Positions 33,524 to 41,286 of a stretch of DNA of 41,286 bases are shown piece after piece. A program made the position numbers and the translations under genes. The DNA lies in assembly GCA_031082285.1 (NCBI GenBank), contig JAVHLK010000042.1:1-41286 (forward strand). The letters are read 5' to 3'. Origin of the DNA: Desulfomonilaceae bacterium. Its GTDB lineage: Bacteria > Desulfobacterota > Desulfomonilia > Desulfomonilales > Desulfomonilaceae. Under the pieces are notes generated by a model that was given only the letters and a program-made list of their open reading frames with translations, made no database searches and was not told the DNA's origin. Positions within the stretch are counted from its first letter, which is position 1; every line of letters begins with the position of its first letter.

Positions 33524-33695
33524 TTTCATTACCTCGCAATGCAGTGGAAGGGGGGAAGTTTTCCGCGACCGTTGAGGTGGGGGATGTCCTGCTTCACTGC
33601 AGGATCGGCACAACGGAGTATTGTTCCCGTCTACCGGGGGCTTCCATTTTCCGACAAAATAAGTAATATTTAATTGAGGAGCAAGGAGGAGAACC

Positions 33696-33857
33696 ATGAG
33701 CCTGGAACACAACTGCGGCGCGTGCTCTCAAACCACCGGATGCGCGGCCCGAAAGAGCGAGGAAAAGAACTCGGAAGAAATCAGCGCGGCACCGTATCTC
33801 ATCCTCTGCGCAGTGGTCATCGTTGCGGCCAGTGTCGTGGTGAAGTGGATTTTCTAA
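33696..33857 (+). CDS. Tiny cysteine-motif membrane protein
   Basis: A 53-residue protein with an excellent ribosome site (AAGGAGGAGAACC-ATG). The N-terminus has a CxxCxxxxC motif (NCGACSQTTGC, Cys8, Cys11, Cys16), like metal- or Fe-S-binding tails. A charged linker follows, and residues about 32-51 form one membrane helix (APYLILCAVVIVAASVVVKW). No family is recognised. It would be a single-pass protein with a cytoplasmic or periplasmic Cys cluster. It is divergent from the thioesterase and followed by a REP-like repeat, so probably monocistronic. Confidence 0.65.
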   Translation: MSLEHNCGACSQTTGCAARKSEEKNSEEISAAPYLILCAVVIVAASVVVKWIF

Positions 33858-33924
33858 TGGGACCCCGCGTGCCGGCGCGGCGCAGCATTTTCAACGACCT
33901 GACTTACTTAGGGCTCCGTTTCCT

Positions 33925-34057
33925 AAATACGGTCGCGGATTCCGGCGAGCTGAGATTGCTTCGCTTTGCTCGCAATGACAACCTTTACCATGTCTTTGCG
34001 AGGAGCGAGGCGACGAAGCAATCTCGACGCGGAAGAAATGTGCGACCGTATTTGTGC
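33925..34057. repeat. REP-like palindromic element
   Basis: Nested inverted repeats. The outer arms AAATACGGTCGC (33925-33936) and GCGACCGTATTT (34042-34053) enclose inner arms GAGATTGCTTCG...GCAATGACA (33952-33980) and TGTCTTTGCGAGG...AAGCAATCTC (33991-34025). The inner module is a type seen as intergenic repeats in many bacteria. The outer arm recurs at 23619-23634. It lies between the small membrane protein gene and lepA, where both transcripts end or pass. Confidence 0.8.
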
Positions 34058-34134
34058 CACTGAGCACTTAGGGCGAACCGCGACGCCCGATGGGATCGCC
34101 CTCGGCGTGCGACCAATGGGGCCCCGACGGGTGT

Positions 34135-35934
34135 CTACTCGTCTTCGTCGGATTTCAACACCGCGAGAAAGGCCGACTGGGGAATCACTACCCCTCCTAC
34201 CTGTTTCATCCGTTTCTTGCCTTCCTTTTGCTTTTCCAGCAGCTTCTTCTTTCGCGTGATATCGCCTCCGTAACACTTGGCCGTGACGTCCTTTCTCAAC
34301 GCGGAAACCGTCTCTCGTGAAATGATCTTCCCGCCGATGGCTCCTTGAATGGGCACCTTGAACAACTGCCGCGGGATTTCCTTCTTGAGTCTCTCGCACG
34401 CTCGACGCGCTCTCTGGTACGCCCTGTCCGCGTGCACGAGCATGGAGAGCGCATCGACTTTTTCCCCAGCGACAAGGATATCGACCTTTGCGAGATCGGT
34501 CGTGCGATACTCGAGGAAATCGTAATCGAAGGACGCGTATCCCCGGGATACGGACTTCAGCTTGTCGTAAAAGTCGAAAAGGACTTCCGACAGCGGGAGA
34601 TCGAAGACCAACTCCACCCTGGTGGAATCCAGGTAGTTGATGTCCTTCTGGACTCCTCTCCTGTCGATGCACAGTGTCATGACGCTTCCAAAATACTGTT
34701 CCGGGAGTATGATGGAGGCACGTATGAAGGGCTCCCTCGACTCGTCGATGAACACCGGATCGGGATATTTTGCGGGGTTGTCGATGATGATCTCGGTTCC
34801 GTCCTTGAGTCGCAAGGAGTACTGGACGGACGGAGCGGTCAAGATCATGGAGAGGTCGAACTCCCGTTCCAGCCGTTCCTGAACTACCTCGAGATGGAGC
34901 AGACCGAGAAAACCGCACCTGAAGCCATGCCCCAAAGCGGTGGAGTGATCCTTCTCATAGGTCAGGGATGCGTCGTTGAGCTTCAACTTCTCAAGAGCGT
35001 TTGCCAGGTCTTCGTAGTCATCTGAGGAAATCGGGTAAAAGGATGAGAAGACCACCGGTTTCACCAATTGGAAGCCCTTCAGCGGCTGTAGGCAGGGGCG
35101 ATCGTCCAAGGTGACGGTGTCTCCGATCCTGGTGTCGCTGACGGTCTTAATTCCCGCGATGACGTACCCGACTTCGCCTGCACTCAACACCGGGCAAGGT
35201 CGACGGTCGATAAGAAAAATTCCGGTCTCCTCAACCCTGTACGTGGTGCGATTCGACCAGAATCGAATGATGTTTCCGGGTTTGAGCGTTCCGTCGAATA
35301 CGCGGAGATTGACGATCGTCCCGCGGTACGGATCCCAGTGAGAGTCGAAAATCAAGGCTTTCAGCGGTTCATCCGGGTCGCCCTTCGGCGGAGGAACGTG
35401 ATGGACCACCGCCTCCAGTACTTCTTCGATGCCGATTCCTTCCTTGGCGGAAATGTTCACCGCAGTGTCGGGGTCCAGTCCCAAATCCTTTTCTATCTGG
35501 GCCTTTACACGATCCACATCCGCGGACGGCAGGTCGATCTTGTTGATTACCGGGATCACTTCCAGATCCTGCTCCAAAGCCATGTAGAAATTGGCCACGG
35601 TTTGAGCCTGGATTCCCTGACCCGCGTCGATCACCAGCAGGGCGCCTTCGCATGAAACCAACGCCCGGGACACTTCATACGAGAAATCAGCGTGACCCGG
35701 GGTGTCGATGAGGTTCAGCGTGTATTGCTTTCCGTCCCGTGCCCGGTACGGAAGCGCGACGGTTTGACTCTTGATGGTGATGCCCCGTTCTCGTTCAATA
35801 TCCATGGTGTCGAGCATCTGGTCCCTGAACTCATGAGAACCGACAACCCCGGTCAATTGAAGGAGCCGGTCCGCAAGGGTGGATTTCCCGTGATCGATAT
35901 GTGCAATAATGCCGAAATTCCTAATATGCTTCAT
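34135..35934 (-). CDS. lepA: Elongation factor 4 (back-translocase)
   Basis: Ribosome-binding GTPase that acts on post- or pre-translocation ribosomes under stress. The 599 residues match the family. G1 AHIDHGKST (11-19), G2 region [13 protein letters not shown]3 DTPGHADF, and G4 NKIDLP are intact. The C-terminal LepA-specific domain is present ([20 protein letters not shown], near the end). The next gene upstream on this strand is over 400 bp away, so lepA probably has its own promoter; lepB (signal peptidase), its usual downstream partner, is absent here. Confidence 0.97.
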   Translation of the reverse strand: MKHIRNFGIIAHIDHGKSTLADRLLQLTGVVGSHEFRDQMLDTMDIERERGITIKSQTVALPYRARDGKQYTLNLIDTPGHADFSYEVSRALVSCEGALLVIDAGQGIQAQTVANFYMALEQDLEVIPVINKIDLPSADVDRVKAQIEKDLGLDPDTAVNISAKEGIGIEEVLEAVVHHVPPPKGDPDEPLKALIFDSHWDPYRGTIVNLRVFDGTLKPGNIIRFWSNRTTYRVEETGIFLIDRRPCPVLSAGEVGYVIAGIKTVSDTRIGDTVTLDDRPCLQPLKGFQLVKPVVFSSFYPISSDDYEDLANALEKLKLNDASLTYEKDHSTALGHGFRCGFLGLLHLEVVQERLEREFDLSMILTAPSVQYSLRLKDGTEIIIDNPAKYPDPVFIDESREPFIRASIILPEQYFGSVMTLCIDRRGVQKDINYLDSTRVELVFDLPLSEVLFDFYDKLKSVSRGYASFDYDFLEYRTTDLAKVDILVAGEKVDALSMLVHADRAYQRARRACERLKKEIPRQLFKVPIQGAIGGKIISRETVSALRKDVTAKCYGGDITRKKKLLEKQKEGKKRMKQVGGVVIPQSAFLAVLKSDEDE

Positions 35935-36352
35935 ACAAATACTCCGGCTGAGTTCGGGCCGAGACGCTCAAAGCTCCGCGAAACGCGGCCTGCACCATGT
36001 CTCCGGTGCCGGCGACCTCGGTCCTTTGTCTTGGTGAAATCGGTCTCGCCTCATTTCCGGCCAATCGTAGCCATCCGGTCGTGCACCAAGAAGCAACACC
36101 ATTCCTCCGGACCTCGGCGTACACCAGGGAGACGATTTAGGCACAGTGCATTGTAAAGTGGAAAGCTCTGTCGTTCAAGACGTGCGAAGGTCGGTGAGTC
36201 GAATGAGTGCGAAGTTTCGCGCGCCTGCACGCGTGCATTCACTGTTGCCCGATCACGGCCAATCCCGCGGGCCGTGGAATCGTCGCCCCAGTGCCGCCGG
36301 CGGATTGTACGAGCTGAGAACAGGGTTGCCGAATCGCGTCGCACCACGTCCC
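35935..36352. other. Gene-free stretch upstream of lepA
   Basis: About 420 bp with no supported gene on either strand. It should hold the lepA promoter on the minus strand; no clear consensus was recognised. Confidence 0.4.
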
Positions 36353-37927
36353 TTACTTTGATGATGCCTCCATTCCCGGCAGAGACCGGATGGGAAGCGT
36401 ATGGACCTGTCCGGCCCTCGACAGCATGAACAATTCGTCGCCCTCGGACACCGGACCCAAGGCATCCCTGTCGGGCGGCCGAAAGGACGCCTCGCCGGCA
36501 TCCAAGAGGTTCTTTCCTTTGACCAGGTTCTTCAGCGAAGCCTGATATATCAACGCTTCCAAGGGGGACTTGTTGAACTCAAAAACCGTGTCTCCGTACA
36601 CGGTCATGCCTGAAGGAAACGCACCATTGGTGTATGAGGCGACCTTTCCGCCCAGGATGTATCCCTGTCTCAATGCCTGTTCCGGATCCACTACATAGGT
36701 CTTGCGCGTATACAGATAGTTGGCTGCAAGCCAGACCCGTTTCCCGTTCCAGGTTGTCACGGTTCCGGCCGTGACGGAAAGGTAGCGAACCGGCAGATTC
36801 ATTACCGTGACCGCGTAATTTCTCGCGAATGATGCGTCCAGATCGATTCCAAGAATCAACCGCGTCGAACTGTCGGCGATCAGAACGACGTTGCCGTCAA
36901 CGGGAAGCGTGCTGAAAGCCGGGCACACGTAACTCGGGACCACGAAGGATTCGTGCGGAGACGTTCCGTCGGGAGCGATGCGTCTCAATTCAAGCGTATC
37001 ATCCGGCAAACGAACCAACACGAGAAACGCCCCCTTATGTATCCCGAAGCACAACGGCTTTATGTCCGCATTATTACCGAGGATGTTTGGCCCCTTGTCC
37101 CATTTCGCCACGAAATCGGGTTTGTCGAACAGTGCGCGAAGGGGAATGACGTTGGCACCGATGAAGATGATCGCGAGTACCGTGATCGGAACCGCCGTAT
37201 TCAACGCATAGTTGAGGCGACCCGAATAAGGGTCCCCTTCGGTGAACCGGACCTCGGTATCGAACTTGCGTCTGATGCCCCTCTTCAACCGAAGATATCC
37301 GATGACTACTTCCACGGCCATGATGGCGGAAAAGAAATACATGAGCGGGGGAAAGAGGTTTGTCCCCCAAAACGCCCATATCGCGAACACCAGATAGAGA
37401 AAATACTTGCTCGTGATCGTGATCCGGGTTCCGATGCCCAGCACGTTGATGATGACTCCGAAGACCACCACGATCAGGTAGAGAGCCACGTATACCGCGC
37501 CAAGCAAAGGGGACACCATGTGGTGGAGGATGGCCATCATGGCCACAACGACCATGCCCAACTGATCGCACACCAGATCGGTAAAGGCCCCGGACTGTGA
37601 CGGTTTCCCGGTGTGCCTGGCGTAGGCCCCATCAACCCCGTCGCAAATGACATGGCCCGCGAGAAAGAGAACGGCGATGACGGGGCTGCGGACGAAGTAC
37701 AGGACCACCCCGATAAGAAAAGCAATGCCGACATACGATATCGTGTCGGGAACAAGACCGAGCTTGTTTAGCGGCGGCACCACCACGGAGACAAGCCGGG
37801 TGCGTTTTTCCGCCAGCCGCGCGTGTATCCATCGGTCTTTCCCGAAATAGTTCAGGAACACCTTGGGGGATTTCGACTTGAATCCTCCCGTCCCATCGCC
37901 CGGAAATTGTGGGGATTGAGCAGCCAT
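36353..37927 (-). CDS. CDP-alcohol phosphotransferase with extra beta-rich domain
   Basis: A 524-residue two-part protein. Residues about 40-240 are a membrane CDP-alcohol phosphatidyltransferase: the full motif D(x)2DG(x)2AR(x)8G(x)3D(x)3D is present with Asp96, Asp99, Gly100, Ala103, Arg104, Gly113, Asp117 and Asp121, within six hydrophobic segments. Such enzymes transfer a phosphoalcohol from a CDP-linked donor in phospholipid synthesis and normally end near 200-240 residues. Here a further membrane segment (about 255-275) leads to about 240 residues of short beta strands (FLVLVRLPDDTLELRRI, VVLIADSSTRLILGID, RVWLAANYLYTRKTYVV) resembling a beta-propeller. The start ATG 37927 has AGGG close by; a GTG 42 nt upstream is less likely. 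The lipid product is unknown. Confidence 0.78.
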   Translation of the reverse strand: MAAQSPQFPGDGTGGFKSKSPKVFLNYFGKDRWIHARLAEKRTRLVSVVVPPLNKLGLVPDTISYVGIAFLIGVVLYFVRSPVIAVLFLAGHVICDGVDGAYARHTGKPSQSGAFTDLVCDQLGMVVVAMMAILHHMVSPLLGAVYVALYLIVVVFGVIINVLGIGTRITITSKYFLYLVFAIWAFWGTNLFPPLMYFFSAIMAVEVVIGYLRLKRGIRRKFDTEVRFTEGDPYSGRLNYALNTAVPITVLAIIFIGANVIPLRALFDKPDFVAKWDKGPNILGNNADIKPLCFGIHKGAFLVLVRLPDDTLELRRIAPDGTSPHESFVVPSYVCPAFSTLPVDGNVVLIADSSTRLILGIDLDASFARNYAVTVMNLPVRYLSVTAGTVTTWNGKRVWLAANYLYTRKTYVVDPEQALRQGYILGGKVASYTNGAFPSGMTVYGDTVFEFNKSPLEALIYQASLKNLVKGKNLLDAGEASFRPPDRDALGPVSEGDELFMLSRAGQVHTLPIRSLPGMEASSK

Positions 37928-38353
37928 TACCCTACCGGTGAAAAAAACGTCTTCGTCGTCGTGATTCACGCATGGAAAAGCCCGACGGGAAAACCCGGCC
38001 CTGCGGGACGCGGGGCCTTTCGTGCCGAATCGGACCGCCGTAACATCTCAGGACGGTTCGGCTTGTAGTCACTGAACTTCGTCGATCCTTCCGTGCGGCA
38101 ACCCGAATCTGCGAGTTCATCGCACTGTCCAGGGGAGTGCCGGCATTCCGCCGGTCGTCTTTACGGGGGATATCCTCTGGAATGGGCAGCCACCCGCCCG
38201 GTAGACGATTATGTCTCTTGGTGCAGATCCGACCGCGCATGACATCATTCAGAGGTACACCTCACCGCCGGATCTCGAATGGTCTTCAAGCAGGCGGCAA
38301 ACAGCACTCCCACGCGCGTGTCGCCCTTCGTGACGAACGTCGGCAGAAAAGAA
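37928..38353. other. Gene-free stretch between CDP-alcohol transferase and HIT genes
   Basis: About 425 bp with no supported gene. A small hairpin (CCGGCATTCCGCCGG, about 38132-38146) is visible, without a T-run. Confidence 0.4.
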
Positions 38354-38782
38354 CTACCCGGACAACTTGCGTTTGATCGTCTCCGCAGTTTCCGAGATCT
38401 CTTCACTGTCGCCCATGACCGGGTCCCAGGCCGAAATCGTCAAACCGTCTCCCTCCCATCTGGGGACAATGTGCATGTGAAGGTGGGGAATCACCTGATT
38501 TGCCGCTTTGCCATTGAGTTGGAGAACATTCATCCCGTCAGGTTCCACTGCCGCGTTGACCGCCTTAGCGATCGTGCAGATGACGGACGCCAGGTGTCCG
38601 TAGATCTTCGGGTCGGCGTCGACAATGTTCTCGAGATGTTCCTTAGGAATGACCAGAAGATGGCCTTTGTTCAATGGCATAATGTCCATGAACGCAAGGA
38701 CGGTCTCATCTTCGTAAACCTTGGTGCAGGGGATGGTTCCGGCAACAATCTTGCAAAAAATACAGTCTTCGACGGTCTTCAT
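38354..38782 (-). CDS. HIT-family nucleotide hydrolase
   Basis: A 142-residue HINT/FHIT-like protein hydrolysing AMP-lysine-type or dinucleoside substrates. The histidine triad is His100-Leu-His102-Met-His104 in PHLHMHIVPRW, and CIFCKIVAGTIPCTKVYEDE is the family N-terminus with the zinc-associated CxxC (Cys7, Cys10). FMDIMPLNKGHLLVIPKEH is also conserved. The gene sits 54 bp downstream of cysK on the same strand, so co-transcription is possible. Confidence 0.93.
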   Translation of the reverse strand: MKTVEDCIFCKIVAGTIPCTKVYEDETVLAFMDIMPLNKGHLLVIPKEHLENIVDADPKIYGHLASVICTIAKAVNAAVEPDGMNVLQLNGKAANQVIPHLHMHIVPRWEGDGLTISAWDPVMGDSEEISETAETIKRKLSG

Positions 38783-38836
38783 TCGTTCGGATCCCTTTCG
38801 TCTTGTACCACATGATCGGCCGACGCACGGCCCGAG

Positions 38837-39796
38837 TTAATCCTGCAAACCTTCGAACAGGACCGAACTCAGGTATCTCTCGCCCGCGCTGGGAAGTATA
38901 ACGACAATGGTCTTGTTACGATATTCTTCTTTCCGGGCGAGTCTTGCGGCCGCGCACGCTGCGGCGCCCGATGAAATGCCGCTGAGCATGCCTTCTTCGC
39001 GAGCCAGGCGACGGCTGAACGCGACCGCCTCCTCACTGGAGACTTGCTCAACCTCATCGATTACCGACAGGTCGAGGATATCGGGGACGAACCCCGCACC
39101 GATTCCCTGAATTTTGTGAGGGCCGGGAATAGGCTCTTGTCCCTGCAATGTCTGAGTAATAACCGGGCTCTCCGCCGGCTCCACGGCCACGGATACGATT
39201 TGCTTGCCCTTCTCGTTCTCTATGTACCGGGACACTCCCGTGATGGTTCCACCGGTCCCGACCCCGGACACCAGGACGTCGATTTCGCCGTTGGTCTCTT
39301 CCCAAAGTTCCGGACCGGTCGTCTCGTAATGCGCCGCGACGTTCGCGGGATTTTGGAACTGCTGAGGCATGAAGTAACGATGGGGATCGCCGGCAACGAT
39401 ATCTTCGGCGGCCTGAACAGCTCCTCTCATGCCTTTGGCCCCATCGGTCAACACGAGCTTGGCCCCAAACATTTTCAGTACCATACGCCGCTCCACGCTC
39501 ATGGTTTCCGGCATGGTGAGGGTCAGCCGGCAGCCCTTGAGTGCGCACACATAGGCCAGTGCTATTCCCGTGTTGCCGCTGGTCGGTTCGACGATCTCAA
39601 CTCCGTGGCGAAGCAACCCCTTTTCTTCAGCATCCTTGATCATATACACGCCTATTCGGTCCTTTACGGAGTAGGCGGGGTTGCGCCCTTCGACCTTCGC
39701 GAGGACCACGGCCTCGCCGTCGCCACAGATCTTGTTCAGCCGTACCAAGGGCGTGCGTCCCACAGCTGCTGCATTGTCCTGAAAGTAGCTCTTCAT
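38837..39796 (-). CDS. cysK: Cysteine synthase A (O-acetylserine sulfhydrylase)
   Basis: PLP enzyme making cysteine from O-acetylserine and sulfide. The 319 residues match the family. The PLP lysine is Lys45 in [11 protein letters not shown]; the substrate loop [14 protein letters not shown] and the PLP-phosphate loop [13 protein letters not shown] are intact, as is GISSGAA near the C-terminus. A GAGG-containing site precedes the ATG. A sulfide-using route fits an anaerobe that lives with sulfide. The upstream PhaE-like gene is 164 bp away on the same strand. Confidence 0.95.
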   Translation of the reverse strand: MKSYFQDNAAAVGRTPLVRLNKICGDGEAVVLAKVEGRNPAYSVKDRIGVYMIKDAEEKGLLRHGVEIVEPTSGNTGIALAYVCALKGCRLTLTMPETMSVERRMVLKMFGAKLVLTDGAKGMRGAVQAAEDIVAGDPHRYFMPQQFQNPANVAAHYETTGPELWEETNGEIDVLVSGVGTGGTITGVSRYIENEKGKQIVSVAVEPAESPVITQTLQGQEPIPGPHKIQGIGAGFVPDILDLSVIDEVEQVSSEEAVAFSRRLAREEGMLSGISSGAAACAAARLARKEEYRNKTIVVILPSAGERYLSSVLFEGLQD

Positions 39797-39960
39797 TGCT
39801 CACGCCTCACGTGTCCATGGATTCCAAGCGGTGATTTCACATCACGAGAAGATTCGCAGGCGAATAGTGCTCTCACGAATGGGCCTATGCCGGGGCCTGG
39901 TCGATATGGAACGTCCCGTTCGGTCAAGGCTTTGCCCGGAAGCCTCTTACGGCTTACTCC

Positions 39961-41001
39961 TTATTCGAGCGCCTCGTTGCTCCTGCCAAGCGCGGACTTC
40001 AGGGCCCGGACCTCTTCTTCCAATGCCTCGACACGATCGCTCAGCACGCGAACTTCTTGCCTCACGACGTCAATGTCCCGCGTGCTCGGAACGTTCCAAG
40101 GCGACATGACCGCGGCCGTGAGATTGTCCATTTCCTTCTTCGCGTCGATTCCTCGCCGGATCATGTCGAGAACGGCGTTGCCGAAACTCTCCGAGCGGAA
40201 AAGTCTTGTGATCGCCTCCTCATGGGTTGATATCCACACCCGGTAAAATTCCCGATATGTATCCGAACTAGGCTTTTCAGGCCCGAGCGAAAGAATCTTG
40301 CCGATTACTTTCTCCAACCCTTTGCCTGCCGCAGTGACGATTTGTTCCTGAAAACCGGGTAGAGCCTCGAGAAACCCGGTCTGTGCGTCGATGGCTCGCT
40401 TAATTCGGTCGTCACGAAGATCAATCCGGTCCCCTCCAAGAAAAGGGAAAAACGGGCCAAGCATCCGCTCGCAATAACGGTTCCACGCGGTGACGCCGGT
40501 AAGTCCCGATCCGGGTTCACGATAGGACTCCGGCCAAGGAAGCATCGAGGAAAAATCCGGAAACAGGCTCTTGGGACTTCCCGATCCGGTTCCGGAGAAG
40601 GCCCCGAAGAACGTGCGCCACTGGTCGAGAACGCGCTCGGCCTCGGACTGTTGGGGAATTCCCAACATCTCTCCGAGGAGACTCCGATACGAACGTAACC
40701 ACTTGTCCCTTATGCCTTTGACCGTCTCCTCGTTGCGGCCGTGCATCATAAGTTCCGGCAGATCTCGTGCGGCCGCATCGATCATTTCCTGAAATCGCGC
40801 CGACGCGTACGGCGAGGTCACGATAGTCTGAAACGCCCATGGATTCATCCATCCGTGAACGGCATTGTACCGAGTACCCGGTACGACGTCCCGACACACA
40901 CCCTCGATGGATTCCGACCACGCTCGTGAAAGCCGATCCCACGATTCTTTCGTTTGTGTCAGCAAATCCCGCCGCATATCGGGGGAATCCGAGATTCCCA
41001 T
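39961..41001 (-). CDS. phaE: PhaE-type subunit of class III PHA synthase
   Basis: A 346-residue protein of the PhaE family (PF09712-like), the non-catalytic partner of PhaC in class III polyhydroxyalkanoate synthases. GVTAWNRYCERMLGPFFPFL, YREFYRVWISTHEEAITRLF (about 255-275), LTAAVMSPWNVPSTRDIDVV and the C-terminal coiled coil (VRVLSDRVEALEEEVRALKS) match that family. The start ATG 41001 is preceded by AGAGGAG; the longer frame is not protein-like. No phaC lies downstream (cysK does), so it would have to be upstream beyond the window or elsewhere. A PhaE homologue with another role is possible. Confidence 0.72.
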   Translation of the reverse strand: MGISDSPDMRRDLLTQTKESWDRLSRAWSESIEGVCRDVVPGTRYNAVHGWMNPWAFQTIVTSPYASARFQEMIDAAARDLPELMMHGRNEETVKGIRDKWLRSYRSLLGEMLGIPQQSEAERVLDQWRTFFGAFSGTGSGSPKSLFPDFSSMLPWPESYREPGSGLTGVTAWNRYCERMLGPFFPFLGGDRIDLRDDRIKRAIDAQTGFLEALPGFQEQIVTAAGKGLEKVIGKILSLGPEKPSSDTYREFYRVWISTHEEAITRLFRSESFGNAVLDMIRRGIDAKKEMDNLTAAVMSPWNVPSTRDIDVVRQEVRVLSDRVEALEEEVRALKSALGRSNEALE

Positions 41002-41244
41002 GTGTGCGCTCCTCTGACTCTTATCAATGCTTCGTAATTCTTGCAATAAGGAGAAACGCCGTCGGCCGAGGGGCTCCGGATCACGGCGACTCACGGTCGT
41101 CACCCGCAAGAGAGATTCGTCGGAAACCGCCGATGACCGTCGAACCTTAGTACTCTGATTCCTAAGTTCGGTCGTACATTTTTCACCGTCCCGGCTGTTG
41201 TAGGGGACACGCGTTCTTCGCGGAATGCCCGCCGTCTCCCCGGC

Positions 41245-41286
41245 GAAGGCCGGGGCCCAGTCTTGCTTTTCTGGACCCCGGCCTTC
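41245..41286. repeat. GC-rich palindrome at window end
   Basis: Arms GAAGGCCGGGGCCCAG (41245-41260) and CTGGACCCCGGCCTTC (41271-41286) pair with one mismatch around a 10-nt loop. This is a common type of intergenic repeat; it may extend past the window edge. Confidence 0.75.

Noticed and set aside
33923-34918. Minus-strand frame overlapping lepA in another phase and the REP-like element
   Set aside because: Arg-rich shadow frame; lepA itself is unambiguous.

Overview
The window looks like a chromosomal segment from a mid-to-high-GC Gram-negative anaerobe. A Desulfobacterota (former Deltaproteobacteria) sulfate reducer or syntroph, Desulfomonile- or Syntrophobacter-like, is my best guess. This is inferred from the gene mix: acyl-CoA metabolism, a cobamide remodelling gene, the aspartate decarboxylase/antiporter pair, and an outer-membrane barrel protein. 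No rRNA or other decisive phylogenetic marker is present.

Layout. (1) 1-5.4 kb: a decayed toxin-antitoxin remnant, then asdA-aspT-ansB on the minus strand. Together they can take asparagine to aspartate in the periplasm, import aspartate in exchange for alanine, and decarboxylate it in the cytoplasm; this cycle conserves energy as a proton gradient. (2) 5.9-13.3 kb: an island of about 7.1 kb bounded by two 172-bp direct repeats of the 3' end of a MATE transporter gene. It carries two different dynamin-like GTPases, a DUF445-type membrane protein overlapping the second GTPase by 4 bp, and a HigA-like antitoxin whose toxin is cut off at the island edge. (3) 13.2-19.2 kb: the intact MATE gene, carB, a small secreted protein and a TPR protein. 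(4) 19.4-21.3 kb: an accessory patch with a DUF1828/DUF1829 protein, a partner gene overlapping it by 1 nt, and an antitoxin gene with an in-frame amber codon. (5) 21.4-25.4 kb: an outer-membrane protein, a Nudix hydrolase, a thiamine-binding protein and an acyl-CoA synthetase. (6) 26.2-27.8 kb: cobS next to a probable cbiR, then tRNA-Leu(CAG) with its own promoter and terminator. (7) 28.3-33.9 kb: acyl-CoA dehydrogenase, family III CoA-transferase, a PilZ-like protein, a hotdog thioesterase, two very small genes, a candidate sRNA and a mirror-order repeat. (8) 34.1-41.3 kb: lepA, a CDP-alcohol phosphotransferase fused to a beta-rich domain, a HIT protein, cysK and a PhaE-type PHA synthase subunit.

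The strongest candidate for an undescribed system is the GTPase-GTPase-DUF445 operon on its repeat-bounded island: two complementary GTP-binding proteins, one membrane-anchored and one soluble, co-expressed with a large helical membrane protein. A role in membrane remodelling or phage defence is inference only. Secondary themes are at least three decaying toxin-antitoxin loci, several palindromic dispersed repeats, and a candidate sRNA whose terminator loop is anti-Shine-Dalgarno-like.

Most protein-coding starts were set by Shine-Dalgarno placement and are often internal to the longest open frame.
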